Shown here: positions 43,559-55,988 of the stretch, in pieces
How positions within the stretch are numbered: position 1 is the first letter of the stretch
How the letters are laid out: every line of letters starts with the position of its first letter
Assembly (NCBI GenBank): GCA_020310875.1
Contig: CM035423.1
Span: 129,031,638-129,095,637 of the forward strand
DNA: 64,000 nt
Direction of reading: 5' to 3'
Source of the DNA: Ceratopteris richardii
Lineage: Eukaryota > Streptophyta > Polypodiopsida > Polypodiales > Pteridaceae
Notes under the pieces: generated by a model
The model's database searches: none
Told to the model about the DNA's origin: nothing
What the model saw: the letters and a program-made list of their open reading frames with translations, nothing else
Position numbers and translations under genes: made by a program

Positions 43559-45760
43559 AAAGTGAGGTCGAATCACATCACGAGGTGACTATTTCATCTC
43601 ATAGACATGATTTGATGCCTCCAACTTGTGGAAATCATCTTCCTTTGATTGTGGATGATGTGGAAGGTGAAAATTGGGGCATTTTCCCACACTCAAGCTT
43701 GAAATGCTTTCTAACTTCCAACAAGCTCAACATGGGAAGATTGTAACTTCAACATAGCAATAGAAGATTCCATTTACATGCTTCTGAAGTTCCCCAACAA
43801 AGATTTTGAAGCATATGATTGGGTAGAGATATTAGCTACCTTAAACCTATGTGCCGTTAGATCATGTCAAGATGAAGATGCGTATGCTTTCTTCATGGTG
43901 GATCTAGTAAGCAAAGAAGAGGAAGTTGTACAACCATGACTACCCAAATTATGCATGTATGACAACATGAAGAGGAGAAGGAAGTGATGAAGAGGAAAGG
44001 AGAAATTTGAACTTGGAAGAAAGAACACAAAGAATTGACCTCACATAGTTGATCTTCCTTATTAGTATGAGATGAATTACTTGACTAAAGTAGGAACTCT
44101 AAATTCTTGAGGTATCCCATGATCAATCAACTAATGTGAAGAGGCTTACCAGGCCCAAAGGGCTAAGTCCAAAATCTGACATGATGATAAAGAAGATAAC
44201 AAATCTCTTTTTCAAGCTGAAGGCAACTTAAAAAAAATAAATAAATAATATAGAAAAGAAAGATCCAAGTTGATATGTCAAAGAGAGGAGTGATGCCAAG
44301 ACAATCTTGCCATAACAAAGACACTACTAACAAAGTAGTTGTGGCCCAAAAAAGTGAGGAAGAATCATGCACCCACATTTCCAATGACCCCTCAAAAGAA
44401 GAAAAACATGAATTGATTAATCTGCTAAAGAATATAGAGATGTCTTTGCATGCTTACACAAAGACTTGAGGGGATTTAAGCATAACATTTTCTCTTTGCG
44501 AATTCCTATGATGGGTGAAACAAGACTAGTAAAAAAAGGGGACCTGCATGTATAATGATACATACTCTAAAAAAATTCAAAGAGGAGATAGATAAGTTGG
44601 GAGAGTTAGGCTTCATGTAGAGAATAAAACCCACAAAATGGAAGTTTTCTGTGCAAACCGATGGGGAATGAGGACTATGTGGGTGGTGATGGGGAACTCT
44701 CTAAGATATAGGAAAGATAAAAGATAAGGTAGAGGAGTTTTTAGGTGGTTGCCTTCTCTAACTATCTAATGATGTCTTTGCATTCCTTATGAATGCAGTT
44801 AAAGAGGATGAACTAGATACAAGAGATTTTTTGGCTAAGAGGTATGAAGAGTGTGTGTGTGTGAGAGAGAGAATATGGAGAATATGAATAGTTTAGAATT
44901 CTTTTATAGTAAACCGGAATTTCGATTAACTTAAATTAGAAACTAGTGAATGAACAAGTGAGGAACGATGTAGACTTGTTGCTCATAGTATGCTAGCTGA
45001 AACAAACTCCTCTAGATGTCTCTAGATGTCGAGCATACCTCCTCCAAGTGTGTAAGAACACTTCCTCACATAGAGGACCTCCCTCTTGATCACCTACAAC
45101 TCACGTTCATCACTCCTTGTGCCTTTAGTTGATGATCTAACAATGAGCTTGGCCCTTATTTTATAGCTTTGTGAGTCCCAAGAAAAGACAAACATAAAAA
45201 GGACAATAAAATTTCCACAAAAGCTTTTGCCGCTATTGATTAGCTTTTCACTTAAAAGTATTTGCAAAAATAAAAATTCAATCGCGTGAAAAACTACACC
45301 GCCATCGTGCATTTCCAAAAAAAACTCAATGAAAGACACTTTTGGTATCATGCTGCTACGCTCGATAGGATTTGATCCCTACTGGGTTGTTTAAGGGTGT
45401 TTCGATCTACCCACACTACCCATGTGGCTTACTTGTAAATTATTCCAAAGAATATAGTATAATATTTTGGTAGGTGGACATGAAGGCATGGTTTCCAACA
45501 ATCCCCCCTTCAATGTCATAATGTTACTAGTACCTACAAAACCTTTGATATCTGCAAATATATCTCTTAACTAATGTCCGCTAAATCTTAAGTTGATTGT
45601 GCATGAACTTGGATGCTTGAGAAACTATAAAATAAATGTCCGGATGTGTGTTACGTAGATACATCAAATAACCAACTACTTGACTATATAATGTAGCATC
45701 AAATGGTTCTGAATCTACTTTGGACTCTATTGACACATTAACATCCGTAGGTGTTTGCAT
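43559..45760. repeat. Segmental duplication copy B (with empty Copia-2a site)
   Basis: Direct-orientation duplicate of 29928-31279 plus 37681-38270. It keeps 266 bp (44881-45146) lost from copy A, and near 45160 has a single TTTGT with continuous flanks (ATAGC-TTTGT-GAGTCCC), i.e. the pre-insertion site of Copia-2a. It includes the same damaged coding remnant (43590-43940), the 44275-44469 frame and a Copia-3 LTR. Confidence 0.93.
44812..45500 (-). repeat. Copia-3a 3' LTR, truncated
   Basis: Minus-strand start TGTTGGAAACCATGCC at 45500. It can be followed by similarity to the Copia-3b LTR (48552-49481) through TTCATATTCTCC and the CT/CA microsatellite to TGTATCTAGTTC at about 44812, where similarity ends. 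Confidence 0.75.
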
Positions 45761-47390
45761 AGGCTAATTCTTCATCTCAAACCTTTCCAATAATTTCTCG
45801 ATGTGTTTCTGTTGTTTCATGTAGATACACTCATCTTTGTACATAAATTCAATCCCAAGATAATAATGTAACATCAAATGTATGCTTAAGTTGTCCTTTA
45901 AACAACTAAAGATCTAAATCTTTAAGATCTGTGATAATTGTATCACTTTGTAGTGCATCTTGAACACTAGTTGGTTCATTTCATCTAAAGTAAGAGCTAA
46001 AATGTTATGAATCTTAAAATGTTCTATGTAATTTACTTAGTCTTCTTGTTTTCTCCTTTTTCGAATTACTCTGAAATAACTCACATTGGGTTTCTTCCCA
46101 TAAGAAGCTTCACAAGGTGTGATGAACTTTAAAATGTTTGTGGAAGATCTATTCAGAATGTGATTAGCTTTATGTACTGCATCAAACCAAAACTTGGGAA
46201 AAAGCTTTTTGGATGACATCATCAACTAAACTAGTATCATATTCTTTCTCTTTGCAACACCATTCTGTTCTAGAGTGTAAGCAATTTATAGTTGATGAGA
46301 GATACCTTTGTCTTCAAGAAAAGACTTAAAGTCTTTAGACATGTACTCTCCTCCTCTATCACTTCTCAAAATATGGATCTTTGATTGATTTTCTTTTTCA
46401 ACCATAGCAAAGAACTTCTTAAAAAGTAGGAAAAACCTCTAACTTCACTTTAAGACCATAAACCCACAAATATCTTGAGAAATTATCACCTAAAACATAA
46501 GAACGTACCTGAAACCTTGATTAGAATCTCTTCTAATCAGACCATTCACATCTGAATGTATGATCTACAACTTGCTTGTGGTCGTGATGTATCCATGCTT
46601 CTTGAAAGGTACTTTGTGAAGCTTTCCTTCAAGACATCCTTTACATGATTCTACATCATTTGGTAAAGCAAAAGTAAGAAAACTCTTCACCGTACCTTGA
46701 TTCATGATATGCTTCAGAGCTATGTAACTGATATGATCAAATCTAGCATGCCATAACTTCATATTCTCCTTAGGTATAGTAAACCTAGCAACATTAGCAT
46801 GACTAATTTTGGATAACACAAACATGCCAATTCTATTTTCACCTTCAAGTAGACAATGCTCCTCATTAGGTGAGAGGATGTGACATGCATTTTTCTTAGA
46901 AACAACTTTATAACTATTTGACAATAAAGGAGAGATAGAGGGAAAATTCTTCTTCATGTTTGGAACATAAAGTATATTGGAAATTGTGAAATTTCTGTGT
47001 GCTCTCAAATTAAAGTTTACTTCTCCTACACCAAGAACATCTTAATCATGCCCATTTTCAATTTTCACTTCTACCTAAAGAGTTAGAACAGGAAGAAAAT
47101 ACTTTTTGCAACCTCTCATATGCTTAGTAACTCCAGAATAAACAATCGAAGAATTATCTGAAATTGCATTCAATGCTTCCTGATAAAAACTACCTCTTCA
47201 ATAGTAACACATGCATATGATCTAACTTTGAAGATTTAGGTTTTGAATCATCTTCAACACTACTAACTGATGTTTTTTCTTCTCATTTAAAATCCTTGTT
47301 TTGCATTTTGCTATGTAATGACCTAATTTCTTACAATAATGGCATATTCCTTTCTTTGAATCAAGTGTAATTGAGGAATTTTCTTTGGGT
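45501..47390 (-). pseudogene. Copia-3a interior: gag knuckle, integrase parts, RT end
   Basis: Minus strand. A CCHC-like knuckle CHYCKKLGHYIAKC lies near 47330, followed by a damaged protease region. 46565-47008 carries the pre-integrase (LWHARFDHISYIALKHI, CKGCLEGKLHKVPF). An integrase core remnant reaches 46260. 46037-46225 is the integrase end (FWFDAVHKANHILNRSS). Most of RT is deleted; only its end is left (YLGIEFMYKDECIYMKQ near 45850, PFDATLYSQVVGYLMYL near 45690). From there it passes within about 170 bp to the PPT and LTR, without RNase H. Confidence 0.82.
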
Positions 47391-48551
47391 GTAGAGAAGT
47401 GAACTTGATTACACCTTATGAAGCTTATTATGGGAAGAAACCCAATGTGAGTTATTTCAAAGTTTTTGCTTCCTCAACTCATGTTCACATTGAGAAGAAG
47501 AATCATGGTAAGCTTGATGTAAAAGCCATTAAATTAGTCTTTATTTGTTACAAAATTTAAAGCAAAGGATACAGTTTCTATGTTCCAGATAGAGGTGATA
47601 TCCTACTCTAATGCAATGCATATATTGCAAAAAGTCATCTTTATGATAAGATGCAAGAGATTCTAGAATTCATAAAAGCATATGACTATACATTTTTTAG
47701 AAGGAATTTGGATTCTTATATTTAGCCATACAAGGGGGGTCATGGACCTTCTGAAACGCTAAGAGATGCAGGTGAATAGAGAGTTTCATTACCTACATGA
47801 GTACCTAGTCCATCATCAATACCTCTTGAAGTTTTCACTTATGAAGTTGGATAAGATTCCACCACTTTTCAAGAATACGCCAAAGTGGTTATATCAAACT
47901 TGGAAGGATACTAATATAAACAAATACAGTGGAAGAACTAGAAGTGAATCAAGCACCAAGAGCTTGGTATGAGAAGATATATGTTTATCTTCTATCTATT
48001 GGTTTTGAAAACTCAGATGCAACTCGCACTCTTTATGTTAAAAATGGAAAGGATGTTTTGATTGTTATTATCATCTAGATGATATGATCATGACAGGTCC
48101 CAAGGATTAAGACCTTCAATATTATTAAACAGAACTTAATCATAGATTTGATGTAAATGATTTATGTATTTTGCATCATTATCTAGGGATTGAATTCATA
48201 TATATAAAGATGAGTGTATCCACATAACACTAAATGTACATTGAGAAATTATTGGATAGGTTTGAAATGATCAAATGCAAGCCTATGCAAACACCTGTCG
48301 ATGTCAATATGTCATTACAATAAGAAGTAGATTCAAAACCATTTGATGCTACATTATATAGTCAAGCAGTTGGTTGATTGATATATCTATGTTATACACA
48401 TCCAAACATTCAATTTGTAGTTTCTCAAATATCCAGGTTCATACACACTTATCTCAAGATTCCATGGAAATCAATTAAGAGATTTCTTTTCAATCACAAG
48501 AAGTTTTGCAAGTTATTAAACCTTGTACCATTTTGACATTGAAGGGGAGCT
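47391..48551 (+). pseudogene. Copia-3b interior: integrase end and RT remnants
   Basis: Plus strand. TPYEAYYGKKPNVSYFKVF and HIEKKNHGKLDVKAIK mark the integrase C-terminus. After a deletion the RT resumes with SSTKSLV/APRAWYEK-like text near 47960, then decayed YVDD-region and SQAVG...LIYLCYTHPN. It ends in WKSIKRF and, with no RNase H, a PPT (GAAGGGGAGC, 48541-48550). Many stops. Confidence 0.8.
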
Positions 48552-49196
48552 TGTTGGAATCAATGCCTAAATAGAACACATAGAAGACATATGATTTCTA
48601 ACTCATAGAGTCCATCCAACAATAAAAGCATGGTGCATTGGTTGGGCTAAATGCTTCCCATACATGCAATCATGGTTCAATCCCTAAACGATGCAGCGTG
48701 AAAAAAAATGGTGATAGTTTTTTTTTTGGAGTGGTGGAGTTATTTTTAGAGCTTTTCCTAGATCTCAAAATTAGCACCAACCATGAAAAGCTATGCAAAA
48801 AATTAGTGATGCTGATCATAGCTTTTCATACGCAATTTTATGGAGCAATCCTTCTTTTGCAACATATGCTTTATGCTTTTAGAGCATGCTTTTAGCAAGG
48901 ACTCAAATACTATATAAGAAGGGTCTTGCCTCATTCTTTGATATCACACAAACAACTCAAGCTCAATGCAAGTTGAAGGAGGCCTTGCTTGGAGGTGATC
49001 AAATAGGAGGAGGTGTTCTCACACACTTAGAGGAGGTGTGATCTACATTAGGAGATCTTGGAGGAGTTTGTGTCAACCACATTTTGTGAGTAACAAATCT
49101 ACATCTTCTCCCACTTGTTCACTAGTTTGTGTTTTAGATAGTGAGAATTCGGGTTTGCTATAAATCACTTCTAAATTATTCATATTCTCCATATTG

Positions 49197-49236
<40 letters not shown>

Positions 49237-49481
49237 ACTCTTCATACCTCTTGGGCACACAATTTCTTGTATCTAGTTCCTATTTCTACCTAGATTCACA
49301 TATTGTCACTTTGTATCATATTCACACATTGTGATTTGACATTGGACTATAAGTTAGTGTACATGAGCAGTGTAGCTTATCGTACATTATGAAATCTGAG
49401 TATTAAAGTGTGTATGCTAAGGTTCATGTTTTGGAAGATCCAGTAAACTTGTGATATATTGTTATTGAGGCCCACCCAACA
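48552..49481 (+). repeat. Copia-3b 3' LTR (930 bp)
   Basis: TGTTGGAATCAATGCC at the start, CCCACCCAACA at the end, giving TGTTGG...CCAACA inverted termini. A TATA-like ACTATATAAGAAGG lies at 48908-48921. A CT/CA microsatellite lies at 49197-49240. The start is defined by the preceding PPT. The end is inferred from the inverted terminus. Confidence 0.75.
49197..49240. repeat. (CT)n(CA)n microsatellite inside Copia-3b LTR
   Basis: CTCTCTCTCTCTCTC followed by CACACACACACA. The homologous place in the other Copia-3 LTRs has the complementary GT/GA tract (31229-31246, 44851-44871), so it is part of the LTR and varies in length. Confidence 0.9.
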
Positions 49482-51316
49482 AGTGGATTATGCATGAAAC
49501 TAGATACTTGAGAAACTTTAAACTGAATGTCTAGACATGTATTACATAGATATATCAAGCAACCAACTAATTGACTATATAATGCAACATGAATTGGTTC
49601 TGAATCTGATTCCTATTGTAATGAGATATTGATATCCATAGGTGTTTGCATAGGCTTGGATTCTATCATTTCAAACCTTTCCAATAATTTCTCAATGTAT
49701 TTCTATTGTGTCATGTAGATACACTCATCCATGTATATCAAATCAATCCCAAGATAATAATGCAAAGTACCTAAATCATTTATATGAAATGTATGATTGA
49801 GTTCTGTTTGAAAATATCAAAGGTTTGAATCCTCATGATCATATCATCAACATAGATGATAACAATAATCAAAACATCCATTTCAGCTTTAACATAAAGC
49901 ATGGAAGCTACATCTGAGTTTTGTTTTCAAAACCAATTGATAGCAAATAAACATGTATGTTCTCATACCACGCTTTTGTTGCTTGTTTCTATCGGTACAA
50001 AGCTTTGATAAACTTACACACTAAATTATCTTTACCTCTTTCTTCAAAATTTTCTTGTTGTTGAACATAAACATCTTCATGTAGATTAGCATTAAGAAAT
50101 GCAGTTTTGATATCTAACTGTTATACTTTCCAACCAAAGAATACAACTAAAGAAAGTATTGTTCTAACTACTATCATTCTAGATGTACGTACAAAAGTCT
50201 CATCATAGTCAATACCTTTCTTTTGTCCATAACCTTTCACAACTAATCTTGCTTTATACGTGTCTATGCCACCATCTTCTTTTCTTTTGATCTTGAAGAT
50301 CCACTTAAAACCAATAACTTTCTTAGCTTTTGATAACTCACAAAGGTTCCATGTTTGATTATTATGAATAGAATTGATCTATTCTTCCATAGCTTTCTTC
50401 CATAGAGGACTATGTAGTGCATCTTGAACACTAGCTCGCTCATTCTCAACTGAAGTAAGAGCTAAAATGCTATGAATATCAAACTTTTTTGCATAATTTA
50501 CCTAGTCCCCTTGTTGTCTTCTTGTTTGACTTTTGTTTCTTCTAGTGTATTCCTTTATACCAGTGTCCTTCTACATTTGATATAACCACTTCGGCATATT
50601 CTTGAAAAGTGGTGGAATCCTTTCTAGTTCTTTAGTATCTCTTTTTTATTGCAACTCTCGAACCTTCTCCAATTTCATAATTCAGAACTTCAAGAGGTGC
50701 AGATGATGGACTAGCTACTGATGTAGGTAATGAAACTCTCTCTTCACCTGCATCTCTTAGGTTGAGAAGGTTCATCACCCCCCTTGTATAGTTGAATATA
50801 AGCATCCAAATTCCTTCTTAAAAATGTATAGTCATCTGCTTTTGTGAATTATGGAATCTCTTCCTTCTTATCATAAGTACGACTTTCTCCAATATATGCA
50901 TTGCATTAGAGTAGGATATGACATGTATCTCGAACATACAATCTGTATCCTTTTCTTTCAATTGCATAACCAATAAAGATTGTTCTAATGGATTTTACAT
51001 CAAGCTTACTGGGATCCTTCTTCTCAATATGAATATAAGTTGGGAAACCAAAAACTTTGAAATAACTCACATTGGGTTTCTTCCCATAAAAAACTTCATA
51101 AGGTGTAATGAACTTTAAAGTTTTTGCTGAAGACCTATTCAGAATGTGATTAGTTTTATGTATTGCATCAAACCAAAACTTGGAAGGAAGATTTTTTGAT
51201 GATATCAAACTATGCATCATCTCAACAAGTATTCTATTCTTTCTCTTTGCAACACCATTCTATTCTTGCATATACACAATAGTGAGTTGATGAGAAATAT
51301 CTTTGTCTTCAAGAAA
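49482..51316 (-). pseudogene. Copia-3c interior: integrase end and RT
   Basis: Minus strand. 50906-51220 is integrase C-terminal (FWFDAIHKTNHILNRSS, TPYEVFYGKKPNVSYFKVFG, FIGYAIERKGYRLY). A linker follows, then RT from about 50450, through the KARLVVKGYGQ-like region near 50240 and the HLDI-like region near 50110, to YLGIDLIYMDECIYM near 49740 and a truncated end near 49490. Multiple stops and shifts. Confidence 0.8.
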
Positions 51317-51819
51317 GGACTCCTGAAATGAACTCCTCTGGATGTCTCTTGATGTAGAGCGAACACCGCGTCCAAGTGTGTATGCACACTTCCTCACGTA
51401 GAGGATCTCCTTGTTGATCACCTCCAACTAACACTGAGCACACCTTGTGCCTTGAGTTGATGATCTAACAATGAGCTTGGTCCTTAGTTTATGGCTTTGC
51501 AAGCCCCAAGATAAGCAATACATGAAAGCTACGATAAAATTTCTAGAAAATTTGCCATCAATGTGGACTAGCTTTTCACAAAAGTATTCGTGAAAATAAA
51601 AATGCAATTGCATGAAAAATGGTGTGGCAATGTGCTTTCAAAAAAAACTCAACAAAAAAACTTTTGGTATCATGCTTCTATGCCAGATGGGATTTCGTTG
51701 CTAGGTTGTTTAGGATTGTTTTGATCTACCCACGCTGTAGGCCTAGCTTACTTGTAAGTTATTCCAAAGAATACATTATAATATTTTGGTAGTTGGACAT
51801 GTAGATATTGTTTCCAACA
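51317..51819 (-). repeat. Copia-3c-type LTR, truncated, with PPT
   Basis: Minus-strand LTR start TGTTGGAAACAATATC at 51819, preceded by a purine tract (TGAGAGGAGAGATT, 51820-51833). It runs to about 51317, where it is joined to integrase-core sequence of Copia-3c (TCTTCAAGAAAGGACTCC). Since a 3' LTR should follow RT rather than precede integrase, the junction marks a rearrangement or a second element. Confidence 0.75.
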
Positions 51820-51833
51820 AATCTCTCCTCTCA

Positions 51834-53052
51834 TACGGTCTCAAAGGGAGTTTCCTCATATAACAAGTTGTGATAGAACTTGGTGGCTATCTGTTGCATC
51901 TCAACAAGCTCAAAAATCATCATATCATCAACTTAATGGAGCTATCAGAGCTCACTCATGGATTGAGCGAGATGAGTAGGCAAAGAAGCATAGGGATACC
52001 TTGAACATGAAAGACCTCCTCCTAGGCATGTACATAGGCTTGTTTATGATGGAAAAATCCATACGAATATTTTTGAACATGAGAAATCTCCTTCTAGGCA
52101 CGTATAGGCTGTGCACCTTACCACTCACTATCACATGCCTCTGAAGGATACATTAAAGGGAGGCCACCCCCTATTGAAGGCATTGCTTAATCGTCTAAAG
52201 CTTAGCAAGTCATTCACTGTTGGTGCATTTTACCCAAGCCTACATGCTTGATATGATTCGATTTTTGTTGATTTGTAGTCATATGTGTAGACATATGAAC
52301 ACCTCTTGTAAAAGAGTATATTTTATCTCTTGTAATTGTGAAAGAAAGAATGGCTTAAGCCATACATGATGTAAAACAAAAATTTGTAGATTTCAGAATA
52401 TGTGTCCTTGCCAAAGCATCCTATGCACATGATGTGCTCAACCTATCTTGCTCTCCTTGTGATCGTGGTCATTTGGTCCTTAGCATCGGCATTAGCTTAT
52501 GTCTAGAGATGTATCCATATAGATTTCTTCCTTATAGATGTTCTTCCATCATTAGATACCATGCTAAGTTATGACCTCTATCCAATTTATCAATTCAGGA
52601 GGGAAAACCATCACCCACACTGTATATACTATGATGATGGTCTCATGCCACTATGAGGAGTTCATGAAAGAGTATAAAGATGAGAGGTTCTTTGAAAAAT
52701 CATGCTCCACACCAACCTATTTTCTTCCTCAAAACTATAGGAGACTCTCTATTATTGAAAATAAAAAATAAATATGAACATAGTGTATTGAGCATGCTGG
52801 AGGAGATGGTGGATAGATCCCAAAGATGAAGTGGTGTTGCAAAATCCTGCTTCACACCAGCCAGGAACACGTTGTGGAGAATGTAGTAGACCCCTTGAGC
52901 TTCCTAATGATCACAAATAATCACCTATGTGCTTTGGAGCATGATCCTCTAATGAATGGGTCAAAACAGATAAGTAGAAAGTTCAACCAAGAGCTTAGAC
53001 TTACTATTTTGGTCTCTGCACATGTTCAATAAAATGAACAGTGCTCTCAACC
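51834..53052. other. Mostly blank; LTR-like start at 52219
   Basis: No coding region recognised. 52000-52115 holds two diverged copies of TTGAACATGARARAYCTCCT about 74 bp apart. At 52219 the plus strand reads TGTTGGTGCATTTTACCC, resembling copia LTR starts in this window (TGTTGGTGCA), but without a polypurine tract before it. Confidence 0.4.
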
Positions 53053-53801
53053 TGTTACCAATTAGCTAAATTCTTTTTGAGAGTATCTAATTAACTTGGA
53101 TAGCTAACAATCATGAGTTATTTCTATATAGAAGATCAATTGCACACTGAGAATGATGCTTAGAAAGTTGAAGGGCTATCCTGACAGTTTTGGGGTGCTA
53201 TAGTATGTAGACCAGTGAGCAGTAATGTGAAGATATCTTGACATTGAGAAAAGCAATGATAGATAGTGTGCTAAATCTATAGAACTTTAAACCACTTCAA
53301 AGCATCAATTATTTATTGAGAACAAGTTCTGAGAAGTTCACTATTCTAAGATGATCATAGCAGAGAAGTGAAGGAGAGATATGATCAATCTGTATGTATT
53401 AAATCACATAGAAATACAATGACAATGTAGGGGCAGGGAAGTAGCTATAGAATGAGCTCACTATCACACAAATCCCTCTCAATTGATCTCACTAATCGAG
53501 CTCTTTTTCACATGGGTTTTTGATCCACTTTTATAGTTAAAGTTGGAGCCAAGCTTTGAATTCAAATTCAAATTCTCACCATAAAGTGAGTCCTAGAATT
53601 TAGGCTTTAATCTTTCATCTATTATTCATCAAGGATTTTTTATTTGATTCCTCATAACTCCATGTGGGGCTAGTGCAATTATCATATGCACTTTCACAAG
53701 GATAAAAAGTAATTGACTTTACAAGGGAATAGTTATATGTGACTATATGAGATACATGCTAATTGTCCAAGTATGTAGGCTTGGACTCATTTGCACCAAC
53801 A
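53053..53801 (-). repeat. Copia-4 3' LTR (left boundary uncertain)
   Basis: Minus-strand start TGTTGGTGCAAATGAGTC at 53801, with a TATA-like ACTATAAAAGTGG at 53527-53539 and PPT at 53802-53815. The end is placed at TTGGTAACA (53053) because it is the first plausible CA terminus of suitable length. No second LTR is available in the window to confirm it. Confidence 0.6.
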
Positions 53802-53815
53802 GCTCCCCCTCAAGA
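53802..53815 (-). promoter_or_regulatory. Copia-4 polypurine tract
   Basis: Minus-strand TCTTGAGGGGGAGC directly before the LTR start. Confidence 0.88.
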
Positions 53816-53849
53816 CTAACATGATTGGTCTTCATTCCTCCTTGATTTA

Positions 53850-55984
53850 TTGCAAGCCAATCATCATCTTGAACCTATTCATCTTAGTTCCATCCAAAGA
53901 TTTTGTGAGCATATCTGCACATTGCAAATTGGTCTATACATAGGATAATTGGATGTCCTTGGTGAGCAGCGTCTCTCTTACATAATAATGGTGCACTTCA
54001 ATGTGCTTAGTCCTTGCATGATATACATGATTACCAGCCAAATGCAGTGAACTAGTGTTATCTCCAAAAAGCATTGGGGTATAAGAATGTAACCCCAAAT
54101 CTACGTAAAGTAGTTTGAGCCACATAGCCTCTTGTGTTGCATTTGCTAAGCCTCTGTATTCTACTTTTGGTTGTTTCTTTGATGACCATGATATTAGCTT
54201 TGATCCTGCAAAAGATAAGTAGCCAGAAGTGCTCCTCCTATCATCCTTGGAGCCAGGCCCCATCTACATCAGAATACATCTTGATATCCAAATCAGTAGT
54301 GAATGAATAAAACAGCGCTTCACTTATGGTAACTTTTAAATATTTTAAGATCCTCTTGGCAGCTTCCAAGTGAGGCTTTCTTGGTGTATGCATAAATTGG
54401 CTTCATAACATATGTCCACTCTTGTTAGGGTTGCATAATTGAGGCTGCCAACAAGCTTTTGATAACCTATAATATATTCAAGGAGTTCTCCCTCATGAGA
54501 ACTAAGTTTGTGGTTGAGTTCCATGGGTGTACCTGCAGTTTTAGTGTTCTCCATCTTGAATTTCACCAGCATATCATGAATGTATTACCTCTGAGTAATA
54601 AAGACACCAGAATCTGTATATACAAGGCCTAATCCAAGAAATTATGTTAACAAACCAAGGTTACTGATTTGGAAATCTTCCATCATCTGAGATTTGATTT
54701 GCTTGATGCCATTGGCATCTTTCCCTATAAAGATAATATCATCCACATAGACACATAAGTAAATAAATTCTAGGTTAGTATTTTTTATGAAAGAAGAAGA
54801 ATATGCTTTGCTAGCAACAAATCCTTGATCTTGAAAATATGTGACAAGCATATGGTTCCAAGCTCTAGGAGCTTGCTTTAAACCATAGAGTGCTTTCCTT
54901 AGTTTGCATACATACTCTATTTGTCCTTTTCTTCATACCCTAATGGTTGAGCCATGTAGACTTCTTCTGAGATCCATCCATTTAAGAATGCATTTTTAAC
55001 ATCTAAGTGATACAAGTTCCAATTTCTGAAGGAGCAATACTTACTAAAACATTGATTATTGGCATCTTAGCCAGAGGTGAGAAGGTCTTCTCTAATCCAC
55101 TCCATGGGTTTGAGCAAACCCCTTCGCTACTAGCCTTGCCTTATACCTATTTATAGAACCATCTGAATTCTTCTCGATTTTATATATGCATTTGGGTCCT
55201 ATTAGCTTCATACTTGGCTTCTTGAGAACCAAATCCCAAGTCTTATTCTCCTGAAGTGCTTCAATTTCTTCCTGCATGGCTTCTCTCCACTCTTTCTTCT
55301 TATTGGCTTTTTCAAATGAAGAAGGTTCTTCTCACATAGAATCTCTAATCATGTATACAAAATTCTTGGTAACTAGTGATGTGTCATAGTCATATCTTAT
55401 TGGCTTTTTAATCTCCCTTTGAGATCTTTTGAGTGCTTGATTGGATGACTCTCGAATGTCTTCCAATTGTTTGAACTTTGCTTTGGCCTTTGACTTCTAA
55501 GCTTTTTGGTCAATCTGGTCTTCATCTTCTGAGTTGACATGTTCAAATATTTGTGGTTCTTCTTGAGTTAGAGTTGGATTCACTTTCCAAGTCATACTCT
55601 AGCTTAATTTTCCTGCAATCATCTTCAAACCATGAATTATTTTCATCAAACACCTCATCCCTACTGATTATAAATCCTTTGTTAGTGGGATTATACAACT
55701 TATATCCCGTCTCGTTTTGGTCATAGCTAATGAATATACACTTTTCAGCTTTTGGATCCAGCTTCCCTCCAATCTATGAGGGTATATGTGCATAAGCAAT
55801 GCACCCAAAGATTTTACAATGGTCGAATGAGGGTCTCCTACCATTCCATTCCTCATAAGGTGTCATTCCATCCAATGATTTGGATCGGAATCTATTAATC
55901 AAGTATGTGTCTGTGGAAATAGCCTCTGCCCATGGGCAATTTGGTAGTTACTTTTCATTCAACATTGATCTTTCAGCCTCTACT
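53850..55984 (-). pseudogene. pol: Copia-4 Pol: integrase end, RT, RNase H
   Basis: The minus strand from 55984 reads the integrase part after the catalytic Glu (RSMLNEK, then a stop, LPNCPWAEAIS) and the C-terminal HCKIFGCIAYAHIP-type region near 55800. RT starts at MQEEIEALQENKTWDLV (55277) and includes KARLVAKGFAQTHGVD, then stops and shifts. 54642-54851 has LCVYVDDIIFIG intact, and 54345-54572 the RT end. RNase H is 53934-54263 (DDRRSTSGYLSFAGSKLISW, EYRGLANATQEAMW, FGDNTSSLHLAGNHVYHARTKH), with the first Asp region damaged. The upstream half lies at 62740-63860, displaced by the TR-GAG insertion. Confidence 0.9.
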
Positions 55985-55988
55985 ACGA
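55985..55988. repeat. Target-site duplication of the TR-GAG element, left
   Basis: ACGA immediately before the LTR start at 55989. It is repeated at 62736-62739 after the second LTR. Removing the element and one ACGA restores a continuous Copia-4 integrase reading frame across the junction. Confidence 0.92.

Noticed and set aside
52219..52600. Solo LTR starting TGTTGGTGCATTTTACCC
   Set aside because: Only the first ten bases match known LTR starts here. No polypurine tract, second end or TSD was found, so it is mentioned only within the blank region.
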